Source: Enhydrobacter sp.
GTDB lineage: Bacteria > Pseudomonadota > Alphaproteobacteria > Reyranellales > Reyranellaceae
DNA length: 64,000 nucleotides
Direction: 5' to 3'
Assembly (NCBI RefSeq): GCF_030246845.1
Contig: NZ_CP126889.1
Location: 1,116,001 to 1,180,000, forward strand
Shown: one piece after another, positions 18,389 through 27,317 of the stretch
Position numbering within the stretch: the first letter of the stretch is position 1
How the letters are laid out: every line of letters starts with the position of its first letter
Notes under the pieces: generated by a model
The model's input: the letters and a program-made list of their open reading frames with translations, nothing else
Databases searched by the model: none
Told to the model about the DNA's origin: nothing
Program-made: the position numbers and the translations under genes

Positions 18389-18997
18389 CGCCCGGAAAGC
18401 GCGTTCCGCCTCCCAGGCGGTTCGGATCAGCGCGGGAATCTGGCCCGGCTCGGCGACAAGCGAGCGCAGGACGGCCGTCACATCCATGCGGCCGTCGGGG
18501 CGCATGCCGACGAGCGCGGCGGCCGGAAGCGAACGGTGCGCCGGATCGCAGATCACGCGCGCCGCGGCGAAGGGCAACCGATGGCGTGCCGCGACCCGCG
18601 CCGCGACATGCGACTCCATGTCCACCGCGATCGCCCCGGTTGCGCGATGCAGGGCCGCCTTCTCGGCTTTCCCGGTAGTGATCGTATCGACGCCCAGGAA
18701 CGGGCCATCGACCGCGCCGGGCAGTCGCGCCAGGAGCGCATCCGTCCAGTCGGTATCGGCCGGCAGCACCATGCCCCGGTCGAGAACTGCGCGCGCCACG
18801 ACCCACTGACCCGGGCGGAGACCGGGCGCCATTCCGCCCGCGATTCCCATGCTGATAATGCCGTTCGCCCAGGCTGCGCGTTCTTCGAGCCTCGCTTCGA
18901 GGCGCCGACGATCGCCGCCGCCGGCGACAACCTCGACTTCCGGACCGCTAAGCAGGCGTGCCTCGCGCCGCAGGCCGGTGACCACGAGGATCGTCAC
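18332..18997 (-). CDS. hpnG: HpnG: adenosylhopane nucleoside phosphorylase family protein
   Basis: 221-aa purine-nucleoside-phosphorylase-fold protein. HpnG removes adenine from adenosylhopane to give the ribosylhopane used for bacteriohopanetetrol. Family features: GIISMGIAGGMAPGLRPG near residues 47-64, the active-site region AIAVDMESHVAARVA and AARVICDPAHRS with the catalytic Asp. It is the last gene of hpnABCDEFG, sharing a 4-bp ATGA overlap with hpnF. It converges with and overlaps hpnH, the enzyme acting directly before it in the pathway. Confidence 0.92.
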   Translation of the reverse strand: MTILVVTGLRREARLLSGPEVEVVAGGGDRRRLEARLEERAAWANGIISMGIAGGMAPGLRPGQWVVARAVLDRGMVLPADTDWTDALLARLPGAVDGPFLGVDTITTGKAEKAALHRATGAIAVDMESHVAARVAARHRLPFAAARVICDPAHRSLPAAALVGMRPDGRMDVTAVLRSLVAEPGQIPALIRTAWEAERAFRALLRGHRLLGSGLCRPDFA

Positions 18998-20940
18998 ATG
19001 CCGTACGCCACCCGCCGGTCATTGGCGCGGCGCAGGTTGCGGTAGCGCGCCAGCGCCCAGAGCGGGAAGAACTTGGGATAGCCGTGGTAGCGCAGGTAGA
19101 AGACCCGCGGGAAGCCGCCGCCGACATAGGCCTCCTGCTGCCAAAGGCCGCTCTCGTCCTGCGTGCGGCGCAGCCAGGCGATGCCGCGCGTCACCGCCGG
19201 ATGGTCGACCTCGCCTGCGGCCATCAGGCCGAGCAGCGCCCAGGCCGTCTGCGAGGCGTTGGATGGCGCCGGTTCGTAGCCGCGATAGTCGAGCCGGTAG
19301 CTGGTGCAATCCTCGCCCCAGCCGCCATCCTCGTTCTGGATCGAGATCAGCCAGTCTGCCGCCTTGCGCACGCTCGGCCGCGTCGCGTCGAGGCCTGCAG
19401 CGTTCAGCGCGCAGAGCGCCGACCAGGTGCCATAGACGTAGTTCACACCCCAGCGGCCGTACCAGCTCCCGTCCGCCATCTGTTCGCGCTCGAGGAAATC
19501 GACCGCCGCCCGCATGCGCGGGCTCCCCGGCGCCTCGCCGAGCTGGGCCAGCATGCCGATGCAGCGCGCCGTCACGTCCGATGTCGGCGGATCGAGCAAG
19601 GCGCCGTGGTCGGCGAACGGAATGTTGTTGAGATAGTGATCGACATTGTCGGCGTCGAACGCGGCCCAGCCGCCGTTGCCGCTCTGCAGGCCGGCCGTCC
19701 ATTCGACGGCGCGATCGATCGCGCGATCGAAGGTCGTGCCGGCGCCGAGCTCGCGCCGCGCGCGGTCCATCGCCATCACGACGACAGCGGTGTCGTCGAG
19801 ATCGGGATAATGGGCGTTGCGATACTGGAAGGCCCAGCCGCCCGGCCGCACCCCGGGCCGTCGCTCCGCCCAGTCGCCCTCGACCTCGAGTTCCTGCAGC
19901 GGCGCCAGCCAGTCGAGGCCGCGGCGCGCCGCCGTGTCCGCCTCCACGCCGCCCGCCTCCATCAGGGCATGGGCCGCGAGCGCGGTGTCCCAGACCGGCG
20001 AGACGCATGGCTGGCAATAGGCTTCGTGCTCGCGGATCACCAGCAGCTTCTCGATCGAACGCCGTGCCGTCGCGCGGTCCGGATGGTCGGCCGGATAGCC
20101 CAGCGCATCGAACATCATGACGCTGTTGGCCATGGCCGGGTAGATCGCGCCGAGACCGTCCTCGCCGTTCAGGCGCTCGGTCACGAAGGCAAGACAGCGC
20201 TCGATGGCGCGACGACGCAGCGGCTCGGGCCAAAGCGGCTCCACCGCCGTCAGCGCGACGTCAAGGCCATTGAAGAAGAGCGCCCAGCCGCGATGGCGAT
20301 GCGTCGGTCCGCGCTTCTTCTTCACCCGCCTTGTCGTGAAGAGCTCGCGGATGCGCACGCCGCGCGGATTGCGCGCCCGGCGTCTGAGCGCGGCCAGCAC
20401 CAGCAGCGGCACGATCACGGTGCGCGCCCAGTAGGACATGCGCGAGAGATGGATGGGAAACCAGCGCGGCAGGAGGATCAGCTCCACCGGCATGGTGGGC
20501 ACGCGCCGCCAGGACAGCTCGCCGAACTGCGCCAGGAGGATGCGGGTGAAGACGTTGGCCTCGGCCGCGCCACCATGCGCCAGGATCGCCTCGCGCGCGC
20601 GCACCATGTGCGGTGCTGCGGGGTCGTCGCCGATCATCTTCAGGCAGAAGTAGGCTTTGACGGAAGCGCTGATGTCGAATGCGCCACCGTGGAACAGCGG
20701 CCAACCGCCATGCTCGCCCTGGATGCGGCGCAGGTAGACGCCGATCTTGCGCTCCAGCCCGAGGTCGTCGGGCTCGCCGAGGTAGTGGCGCAGCAGCACG
20801 TACTCGGCGGGAATCGTCGCATCGGCCTCGAGCTCGAAGACCCAGTGCCCGTCGCTCCGCTGCAATTGCCGCAAGGCCGCTGCGGCCCGGACGATATCGC
20901 CCTCGAGGCCGGCCGCATCCGTCAGGATGAGGTCGTTCAT
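18994..20940 (-). CDS. shc: Squalene-hopene cyclase (HpnF)
   Basis: 648-aa monotopic membrane enzyme that cyclises squalene to hopene and hopanol. The protonating Asp motif is PDLDDTAVVVMAM (DxDD), and several QW repeats are visible (QRSDGHWVFELE, QSGNGGWAAFD, QNEDGGWGED, QDESGLWQQEAY). The C-terminal channel region (YHGYPKFFPLWALARY) is typical. The length is normal. It overlaps hpnE by 4 bp upstream and hpnG by 4 bp downstream, so translation is probably coupled along the operon. Confidence 0.97.
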   Translation of the reverse strand: MNDLILTDAAGLEGDIVRAAAALRQLQRSDGHWVFELEADATIPAEYVLLRHYLGEPDDLGLERKIGVYLRRIQGEHGGWPLFHGGAFDISASVKAYFCLKMIGDDPAAPHMVRAREAILAHGGAAEANVFTRILLAQFGELSWRRVPTMPVELILLPRWFPIHLSRMSYWARTVIVPLLVLAALRRRARNPRGVRIRELFTTRRVKKKRGPTHRHRGWALFFNGLDVALTAVEPLWPEPLRRRAIERCLAFVTERLNGEDGLGAIYPAMANSVMMFDALGYPADHPDRATARRSIEKLLVIREHEAYCQPCVSPVWDTALAAHALMEAGGVEADTAARRGLDWLAPLQELEVEGDWAERRPGVRPGGWAFQYRNAHYPDLDDTAVVVMAMDRARRELGAGTTFDRAIDRAVEWTAGLQSGNGGWAAFDADNVDHYLNNIPFADHGALLDPPTSDVTARCIGMLAQLGEAPGSPRMRAAVDFLEREQMADGSWYGRWGVNYVYGTWSALCALNAAGLDATRPSVRKAADWLISIQNEDGGWGEDCTSYRLDYRGYEPAPSNASQTAWALLGLMAAGEVDHPAVTRGIAWLRRTQDESGLWQQEAYVGGGFPRVFYLRYHGYPKFFPLWALARYRNLRRANDRRVAYGM

Positions 20941-22199
20941 CGCGAGGCCATGGCGAGCGCCGCCGCCTTCTCACCCGAGCGCAGTGCGCCTTCGATGGTC
21001 GCCGGCAATCCGGTCGCGATCCAGTCGCCGGCGAGGAAGGCGTTGGCCCACGCCGTGCGCGACGCCGGACGCCGCGCTTCCTGCGCGGGCGTCGCGGCAA
21101 AGGTGGCGCGCTTCTCCTTCACGATGCGGCACGGCGGCGCAGGACCGGACAGATCGTGGACGGCGGCAACGTCACGCCACAGCAGGTCGGTCAGAGTCTG
21201 GTTGTCCATGTCGAGAAGACGATCGGCGGCACTGACGGTGACGGAAAGGCGATCGGGAAAGGCGAAGACCCACTCCGCCGTACCGCCGATCACCCCGACC
21301 ATCAACCGGGCATTGGCAGGGCTTGCCGTTCGAAAATGAGCGTTGACGATGGCGCGGAAATCGTCGGGCACCGTCATCTGCGGCAACAGGGCCTGCGCCG
21401 TCCAGGGCGGCACAGCCAGGACAACCTTGTCCAACGGACCGAGCCGTTCCTCGCCGTCGTCGAAAGTCAGCGCGGCAAGTCGGTCGCCGGCGACCGTGAC
21501 GGCGCGCAACGGCCGACCGAGCCTGATCTCGACACCATCCTCGCGCAGCCGGCCGAGCGCGGGATCGACGAAGGCCGCCGCGATGCTCGGCGTTGCAATG
21601 CGCGGCCAGGTCTGCCGGCCGCCTTGCGTCAGCGTCTCGCGGAAGACGGCGCCGGCCAGGTCGGCCGACGCCTCCTCGGGTCGTGTGTTGAGAATGGAGA
21701 CCAGCAACGGCCGCAGGAGCTTCTCCCAGGCGACGCCGTGGCAGGAGACGACTTCATCGATGCGACGGCCGGGATGCGGCCGTGTCAGGGCAAGCAACGG
21801 AAGATAGTCGGCGAGCCGTGTTCCGGGCACGCGCCGACTTGCCGACAGGACCCACCAGGGAACACGGCCGTCGTTGGGGCGAAGCGTCCAGCGCCGGCCA
21901 CTGCCGCGGTCGAGAAACGGAAACTCGGCACTCAGCGGGCCGGTCAGCCTGTCCTGCGCGCCGATCGCCTTCAGATAACGGCCGACCGCCGGATTGCCCG
22001 ACAGCACGAGGTGGTTGCCGTTGTCGATCACCATGTCCAGGACGGAGTCGCGATACGAGCGGCAACGGCCGCCCGCCTGCCGGGCGGCTTCTGACAGCAC
22101 GACCGTCATGCCGCGATCCGCCAGAGCGACGGCCGCCGACAGGCCGGCGAGCCCCGCGCCAATGACGTGGACCCGGGCCGCTGCAGCGGGCCCGGTCAT
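20937..22199 (-). CDS. hpnE: HpnE: FAD-dependent hydroxysqualene dehydroxylase
   Basis: Flavoprotein of the amine-oxidase/phytoene-desaturase fold that reduces hydroxysqualene to squalene in the three-step bacterial route (HpnC, HpnD, HpnE). The dinucleotide-binding motif is VHVIGAGLAGLSAAVAL with the following acidic strand end (VVLSEAARQAGGRC); the C-terminal FAD motif is NAFLAGDWIATGLPATIEGA. ATG 22199 is chosen because it forms an ATGA overlap with the hpnD stop and puts the Gly motif near residue 14; a longer frame to 22277 would run inside hpnD. 420 aa, as expected. Confidence 0.95.
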   Translation of the reverse strand: MTGPAAAARVHVIGAGLAGLSAAVALADRGMTVVLSEAARQAGGRCRSYRDSVLDMVIDNGNHLVLSGNPAVGRYLKAIGAQDRLTGPLSAEFPFLDRGSGRRWTLRPNDGRVPWWVLSASRRVPGTRLADYLPLLALTRPHPGRRIDEVVSCHGVAWEKLLRPLLVSILNTRPEEASADLAGAVFRETLTQGGRQTWPRIATPSIAAAFVDPALGRLREDGVEIRLGRPLRAVTVAGDRLAALTFDDGEERLGPLDKVVLAVPPWTAQALLPQMTVPDDFRAIVNAHFRTASPANARLMVGVIGGTAEWVFAFPDRLSVTVSAADRLLDMDNQTLTDLLWRDVAAVHDLSGPAPPCRIVKEKRATFAATPAQEARRPASRTAWANAFLAGDWIATGLPATIEGALRSGEKAAALAMASR

Positions 22200-23047
22200 C
22201 CCGACACACAGCAGCGCGCGACCAGCGCCAGCAGCCGGAGCTTGCCGATCCGTGCCCGACGACGCGGCGGCGCCCATCCCTCGGCCAGCATGTCCTGCAG
22301 CAGCGTCTGATAGACCGCGGCCATCAGGCGAGGGGCGAGCAGTCGGCCGCGGGGACGTGCACGCAGCACACGCTCGGCGCCGGCAAAACGATCCTGCGCC
22401 TGTGCCGCCAGCCGTCGACAGGCGGCATCGACGCGGGGATCGCCGATCGCCGCCACGGGGTCATTGGTCTCGATTCCCGCCTCCGCCAGCAGTTCGCGCG
22501 GCAGGTAGAGGCGGCCAATGCCCGCGTCCTCGTCGAGATCGCGCAGGATGTTGGTCAGTTGCAACGCGCGGCCGAGTTCGCGCGCCAGCGCGAAGCCCGG
22601 CTTGTCGTCCATGCCGAAGATACGGGTCGAAAGCCGTCCCACCGCCGACGCCACGCGCTCGCAATAGAGATCGAGCGTCTCTAGGTCGGGCGCGCGAATG
22701 TCGGCCGAGACATCCATGCCCATGCCGTCGATGACGGCGAGAAAGTCGGCTTCCCGAAGCTTGAAGTCGCGCACGGCCGCGGCGAGGAAAGCGGCCTGCC
22801 CTGCGGGCTCGCCGGCATAGAGGGCGGCGATGTCCGCGCGCCACCGGTCGAGCGCTTTCGCCCGCTCCGGCCGCGACCGCGTGCCGTCGTCGGCGATATC
22901 GTCGACCAGTCGGCAGAAGCCGTAGATCGCGAACATGGCCGTCCGCTCCGCCTTCGGCATGAGAAGCATGGCGGCATAGAAGGAGCTGCCGGAGACGCGG
23001 GCCTGGATTTCCGCAAGGTCCGTCTGCGGTTGGGACACCGCCGTCAT
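22196..23047 (-). CDS. hpnD: HpnD: presqualene diphosphate synthase
   Basis: Trans-isoprenyl diphosphate synthase fold, 283 aa, condensing two farnesyl diphosphates to presqualene diphosphate. Both Asp-rich motifs are present: LVDDIADD near residue 47 and LTNILRDLDEDAGIGRLYLP near 165-184. The last is the usual signature in HpnD. ATGA overlaps join it to hpnC upstream and hpnE downstream. Confidence 0.95.
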   Translation of the reverse strand: MTAVSQPQTDLAEIQARVSGSSFYAAMLLMPKAERTAMFAIYGFCRLVDDIADDGTRSRPERAKALDRWRADIAALYAGEPAGQAAFLAAAVRDFKLREADFLAVIDGMGMDVSADIRAPDLETLDLYCERVASAVGRLSTRIFGMDDKPGFALARELGRALQLTNILRDLDEDAGIGRLYLPRELLAEAGIETNDPVAAIGDPRVDAACRRLAAQAQDRFAGAERVLRARPRGRLLAPRLMAAVYQTLLQDMLAEGWAPPRRRARIGKLRLLALVARCCVSG

Positions 23048-23931
23048 CCCCGACTGCCGCGCAGATCGGGTTGTCTGCCGCCTGCCATCCGCCAGAGGCG
23101 GCGCATTGCGACGCCCAAGCCGCCACGCAGGGCAAGGCCCAGCATCTCGACGGGATGATGATGGACACGCTCCGACAGCGGGTCACGGCGCGCGAGCCTC
23201 GTTGCAAGACTCTCCGCCAGGATCTGGATGACCCCCACTTCCAGCCCCAGCCGCCGGTCGGCGATCTGTCCGGCGAAGACCCGCGATTGGTCGAGCAGAT
23301 CGTCGGCGCGTCGGGCCAGACTCACGATCGCGGCACGCAATGCGGAGGAAGCCTGCTTCTCGCCGAGCGCCTCGACGCCGATGCCGTGCATGGCGAGGAC
23401 ATCGAGCGGAATATAGACGCGGTCGAGATCGCGATAATCCTTGGCGCAGTCCTGCAGGTGATTGATCACCTGCAGTGCGCTGCAGAGCGCATCGTTGGCG
23501 GGCCATGTCACGCGCGGTTCGCCATGCAGATCGAGGACGAACCGCCCCACGGGCGCCGCCGAGTAACGGCAATAGTCCATGAGGTCGTCCCAGTCCGCAT
23601 AGCGCCGCTTGGTCACGTCGCGACGGAAGGCTTCGAGAAGATCGAGCGCATGCTGATCGGTGACGCCATGCGCGCCCAGTGCCGCGCGCAGGCGCTCGCC
23701 TTCGGCGCTGACGCCGCTGGCACCACGCAATCCAGCTTCCATCCGATCGAGCTCGGCAAGCTTCTCCGCGGCGGTCGCCGTCGCATGATCGGCCACGTCG
23801 TCGGCCGCGCGCGCGAAGCGATAAAAGGCGAGGACCGGCGCGCGCAGGGCAGGCCTGATCAGCCAGGAGGCGACCGGGAAATTCTCGTCCCGATGGCCCT
23901 TGCCGGATGCGAACCGGGCGGTGCTCGTCAT
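23044..23931 (-). CDS. hpnC: HpnC: hydroxysqualene synthase
   Basis: Trans-isoprenyl diphosphate synthase fold, 295 aa, converting presqualene diphosphate to hydroxysqualene. Motifs: DENFPVASWLIRPALRAPV at the N-terminus, first Asp motif AADDVADHA, second region VINHLQDCAKDYRDLDRVY. The second motif carries the D-C-x-x-D form typical of HpnC and distinguishes it from HpnD. ATG 23931 is chosen because it overlaps the hpnB stop by 4 bp; a longer frame runs back into hpnB. Confidence 0.95.
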   Translation of the reverse strand: MTSTARFASGKGHRDENFPVASWLIRPALRAPVLAFYRFARAADDVADHATATAAEKLAELDRMEAGLRGASGVSAEGERLRAALGAHGVTDQHALDLLEAFRRDVTKRRYADWDDLMDYCRYSAAPVGRFVLDLHGEPRVTWPANDALCSALQVINHLQDCAKDYRDLDRVYIPLDVLAMHGIGVEALGEKQASSALRAAIVSLARRADDLLDQSRVFAGQIADRRLGLEVGVIQILAESLATRLARRDPLSERVHHHPVEMLGLALRGGLGVAMRRLWRMAGGRQPDLRGSRG

Positions 23932-25091
23932 GTGCCGCCCGTCATCGCCTGTGCCCGGCCCTTCCACATGCCGCCGCGGCCGCGCCAGACCTGGAGCGCG
24001 GAGTTGATGGTGAACAGCGCATAGACGAACGCAATCGCGGGCATGGCGAGTCCCCAAAGCGGCGAGACCCGATAGAAACGGAGCATCGGCTGGAGCGCCA
24101 GCGCCATCGCAAGCCAGGCGGCGAGCCCCAGCCAGCGGGCCGGGCCCGTCGCGAGGAAAGTGATCGCGGGCGGCGCGAGATAGATCCATCCCATACCGAC
24201 GACCGTGCCGAGAAGCAGCAGCGGCGAGTAGTCGAGCTGGGCATAGGCGGAGCGCGAGACCATGCGGCCGATCTCGGCGAAGCCGCCGTAAGGGCGCAGG
24301 CTCCGGGCGCGTCGCGTGAGTCCGAGCCAGATCGCCCCCTGCCCCTTCAGCCGGCGCGCCAGCGCACAATCGTCGATGATCTCGGACCGGACGGCGGCGA
24401 TGCCGCCGGCCCGCTCCAGCGCCTCGCGCCGGACGAGCACACAGCCGCCTGCCGCCGCCGCAGTCCGGCGCCGCCGCTGCGCCACCCAGCGGAACGGGTA
24501 GAGCATCTGGAAGAAGAAGACGAAGGCCGGGATCAGGAAGCTTTCGGCCCAGCTCCTGCAGAACAGCTCCGCCATCAGCGAGACCAGCACGCGCTGCTCC
24601 CGCTCCGCGCGCACGACGAGCGACCGCACATTGTCGGGCGCATGGCCGATATCGGCGTCGGTCAGCAGGATGTAGTCCGGCCTCGCGCCCGACAGCGCGA
24701 CGTGCTGGACGCCCTGCTGCAACGCCCAGAGCTTGCCCGTCCAGCCCGACGGCAGGGCCGCGCCTGCGAGCACCTCGAGGCGGTCGCGCATATCCAGCGC
24801 CTCGGCCGCCCGCGCGGCAGTCTCGGCCGTGCCATCAGTGCTGCCGTCGTCGACCAGGACGATCCGGAACGATCCGGCATAGTCCTGCCGCAACAGGCTT
24901 TGCACCGATTGAGCAATCACATCGGCCTCGTTGCGCGCCGGCATCACCGCGACGACGCTCGGCCAGTGTGCGGCCTGGAATCCGCCCTCACCACCGTCGC
25001 GCTCGCGCGCCAGCCAGAAGCCCCCGCGGCCGATCAGCAGATAGAGCCAGACCGCCACCGCCAATCCGCCGAGGATCACGGCCGGGGTCAT
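23928..25091 (-). CDS. hpnB: HpnB: hopanoid-associated family 2 glycosyltransferase
   Basis: 387-aa membrane glycosyltransferase, GT-A fold. N-terminal helix about residues 4-22, then VVAVMPARNEADVI, the nucleotide-sugar Asp region VLVDDGSTDGT, the metal motif LTDADIGH, the acceptor-side EIIDDCALARR, and three C-terminal helices after about residue 290. HpnB homologs sit in hpn operons and are thought to glycosylate the hopanoid side chain; the exact sugar is not known from sequence. ATGA overlaps link it with hpnA and hpnC. Confidence 0.92.
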   Translation of the reverse strand: MTPAVILGGLAVAVWLYLLIGRGGFWLARERDGGEGGFQAAHWPSVVAVMPARNEADVIAQSVQSLLRQDYAGSFRIVLVDDGSTDGTAETAARAAEALDMRDRLEVLAGAALPSGWTGKLWALQQGVQHVALSGARPDYILLTDADIGHAPDNVRSLVVRAEREQRVLVSLMAELFCRSWAESFLIPAFVFFFQMLYPFRWVAQRRRRTAAAAGGCVLVRREALERAGGIAAVRSEIIDDCALARRLKGQGAIWLGLTRRARSLRPYGGFAEIGRMVSRSAYAQLDYSPLLLLGTVVGMGWIYLAPPAITFLATGPARWLGLAAWLAMALALQPMLRFYRVSPLWGLAMPAIAFVYALFTINSALQVWRGRGGMWKGRAQAMTGGT

Positions 25092-26101
25092 CTCAGGTAA
25101 CCCGCCTTCCGGAACCAGGCCAGCGCGTCGACCACGCCCTCCATGTAGGAGCGGCTGCGGTAGCCGAGCTCGCGTTGCGCCTTCGCCGAGGTGAAGTACA
25201 TCTTGTAACGGGACATGTGCAGGCTATCGACGGTCAACAAGGGCTCCCTGCCCGTGAAACGCGCGATGGCCTGCGCGCCGAACGCCAAAGGATAGAGCGG
25301 CCGGCGCGGCAGCCTGACCCGGGGCGCGCGCCGGCCGGCGACCTTCGCGACCGCCCCCAGCAGCTCCTGCAGCGACAGGTTCTCGCCGCCCAGGATATAG
25401 CGCTCGCCGATCCGGCCGCGCTCGAAGGCAAGCAGGTGGCCGTGGGCGATGTCGTCGACGTGGGCGAAGTTCAGTCCCGTGTCGACGAAAGCCGGGATCC
25501 GACCGCGCGCGCCGTCGAGCAGGATGCGGCCGGTCGGGGTCGGCTTGATGTCGCGCGGCCCGATCGGGGTCGTCGGGTTGACGATGACCGCCGGCAGCCC
25601 CTGCCGCCGGATCATCTCCTCCACGGCGCGCTCGGCCAGCGTCTTGCTGCGCTTGTAGGCGCCGACCGCCTCGTGCGGCGCGAGCAAGGCCGTCTCGTCG
25701 ACCGGTGCGGTCGCGCCCGCGATCTTCAGGGTGGCGACGCTGCTCGTATAGACGATGCGCTCCACGCCGGCCGCCAGCGCCTCGCGCATCAGGCCGGTCG
25801 TGCCGTCGACATTGACGCGCAGGATGACCGACGGATCGCGTGCCCAGAACCGGTAGTCGGCCGCGACATGGAACAGGTAGCGCACGTCCCGCAACGCCGC
25901 CCTCAGCGACTCCCGATCCGTGAGATCGCCGACGACGGTTTCGCAGTCGAGGTCCCGGAAATTGTCACGTGGGCTCGTCGAGCGTACGAGCGCGCGCACC
26001 TTCACGCCGCGGCCGATCAGCATCCGCACGACCGACGAGCCGAGAAAGCCCGAGCCGCCCGTGACGAGGACCAGATCTCCCGGCTGCAGCGATGCACTCA
26101 T
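25088..26101 (-). CDS. hpnA: HpnA: hopanoid-associated sugar epimerase family protein
   Basis: 337-aa extended SDR (NAD-dependent epimerase/dehydratase). The NAD motif is VLVTGGSGFLGSSVVRML near residues 10-27; the catalytic Ser/Tyr/Lys set is seen in VYTSSVATL and GAYKRSKTLAE, followed by VIVNPTTPIGPRD. HpnA is found in most hpn operons with HpnB, but its step is not firmly established. It overlaps hpnB by 4 bp and lies 31 bp after the ferritin-like gene, which is therefore probably in the same transcript. Confidence 0.92.
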   Translation of the reverse strand: MSASLQPGDLVLVTGGSGFLGSSVVRMLIGRGVKVRALVRSTSPRDNFRDLDCETVVGDLTDRESLRAALRDVRYLFHVAADYRFWARDPSVILRVNVDGTTGLMREALAAGVERIVYTSSVATLKIAGATAPVDETALLAPHEAVGAYKRSKTLAERAVEEMIRRQGLPAVIVNPTTPIGPRDIKPTPTGRILLDGARGRIPAFVDTGLNFAHVDDIAHGHLLAFERGRIGERYILGGENLSLQELLGAVAKVAGRRAPRVRLPRRPLYPLAFGAQAIARFTGREPLLTVDSLHMSRYKMYFTSAKAQRELGYRSRSYMEGVVDALAWFRKAGYLR

Positions 26102-26132
26102 CGACGACTCGACCTTTGCCCGGCTCGCGGCT

Positions 26133-27155
26133 TCAATCCGCCGGCTGCAGTCGGCCGCGCGCCCGCTTCCTTGCCCACGGCCTGGAGACGAACAGTGCGA
26201 GCCTGATCAGCAGCGGTACCGTCGTCGGCCGCACGAGCCGGGCATCATACCCCGCGAAGCGGCGATCGTTCTCCTGCAGGCAGAGCTGCATGAGGTCGCG
26301 CGCTCCAAACTCGATGGGGCTGAGGGCGCTCGCCCCCTTCACGGTGAAGTTGCTGTTGTCATGCCGCGCACCCTCCTTGGGCCCCATGCCGCGCGCCATC
26401 CCGATCCGGTCGCGGGCGATGGCCAGCCAGACGGTCGCGATGCGGGCCTCGAAGAAGGGGCGCCGCCACCACGGCATTTTCGCGCGATGCCAGGCCAGCC
26501 AGTTGGCGAAGAGCAGGATGTGGCGGCATTCCTCCTGCATGACCGGCTCGAAGGTCTCGACCAGCTCCGGCGGAAAGAAGCCCGACTGGCGGGCCAGCTC
26601 GAACAGGCCGAAAGCGAAGAAGCTGTCGATGCATTCCGAGAAGCCGGTGAACAGATAGAACCATTCGACATCGCCCGGATACTCGTAGGCGGGCTCGGGC
26701 GCCAGCGCGATGCCATAGGCCTCGACCAGCTTCGACAGCACCTCCTTGTGGCGGTTCTCCTCCCAGGCATTGAGCATGATCGCCGCCCGCATATCGGCAT
26801 CGGCGACGGATCGCGCGTAGGCGGCGAAACGCAGCCGCGCCCGGCCTTCGGTATGGACCGCGATATCCCAGATCGGCAACGACGTGAGGCGCTGCAGCTC
26901 CTCCGGCCTGAGTTTTGGCCAGGCGATGACCGAAGGCCGGTAGGGATTGAAGGTCTCGCGGAACATCCGGCAGACCTCGCGCTTGTGCTCCTCCGAGCCC
27001 GGCCGCAACGCACCGGCATGATTGCTGGCCCAGGAACGGGAGATCCGGTCGACGTCGTCGAGAGTCGATGGTGTCGCGGGCACAGACGGAAAGCCGGGCG
27101 GCGAAAAGCCGGAAAACAGCGCTTCGGTCGCAGCAAGTTCATCGCGTTCGATCAT
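26133..27155 (-). CDS. Ferritin-like putative diiron protein, paralog B, heading the hpn operon
   Basis: 340-aa helical protein, paralogous to the product of 12487-13350. Diiron ligand candidates: Glu in HTEGRAR, ExxH in WEENRHKEVL, Glu in GFSECIDSFFAFGLFEL, ExxH in MQEECRHILLFANW. The two proteins also share WPxL, LQRL and a similar C-terminal segment (ENDRRFAGYDARLVRP against ENSRRMGAFDPELLRP). It has about 60 extra N-terminal residues, low in complexity. Placed 31 bp upstream of hpnA in the same direction, it is likely co-transcribed with hopanoid synthesis. No known hpn enzyme has this fold to my knowledge; a di-iron oxygenase or desaturase acting on hopanoid or fatty acid is one possibility, inferred from fold and context. 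Confidence 0.82.
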   Translation of the reverse strand: MIERDELAATEALFSGFSPPGFPSVPATPSTLDDVDRISRSWASNHAGALRPGSEEHKREVCRMFRETFNPYRPSVIAWPKLRPEELQRLTSLPIWDIAVHTEGRARLRFAAYARSVADADMRAAIMLNAWEENRHKEVLSKLVEAYGIALAPEPAYEYPGDVEWFYLFTGFSECIDSFFAFGLFELARQSGFFPPELVETFEPVMQEECRHILLFANWLAWHRAKMPWWRRPFFEARIATVWLAIARDRIGMARGMGPKEGARHDNSNFTVKGASALSPIEFGARDLMQLCLQENDRRFAGYDARLVRPTTVPLLIRLALFVSRPWARKRARGRLQPAD

Positions 27156-27197
27156 CGCCCTCGCAATCCTTCGATCCCACGCCGGCCTTTATACCGG

Positions 27198-27227
27198 CTG
27201 CCGCCATACATAGTCTCTTTGCGGCAG
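27198..27227. promoter_or_regulatory. Inverted repeat in the divergent hpn / CoA-transferase promoter region
   Basis: CTGCCGC and GCGGCAG arms (7 bp) with a 16-base AT-richer spacer. It lies between the divergent ferritin-like/hpn operon (start 27155) and the CoA-transferase gene (start 27318). On the minus strand a TATAAA sits just downstream of it and could be a -10 box for the hpn operon; no convincing -35 was found. Confidence 0.3.
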
Positions 27228-27317
27228 TTTTGCGTCATGGAACGCCACGGACAAGATGCATCGGTGGCCATGTCTCGGTCGCAAATGGTATGCGAAGGCA
27301 AACCGAAGAGGACGACC

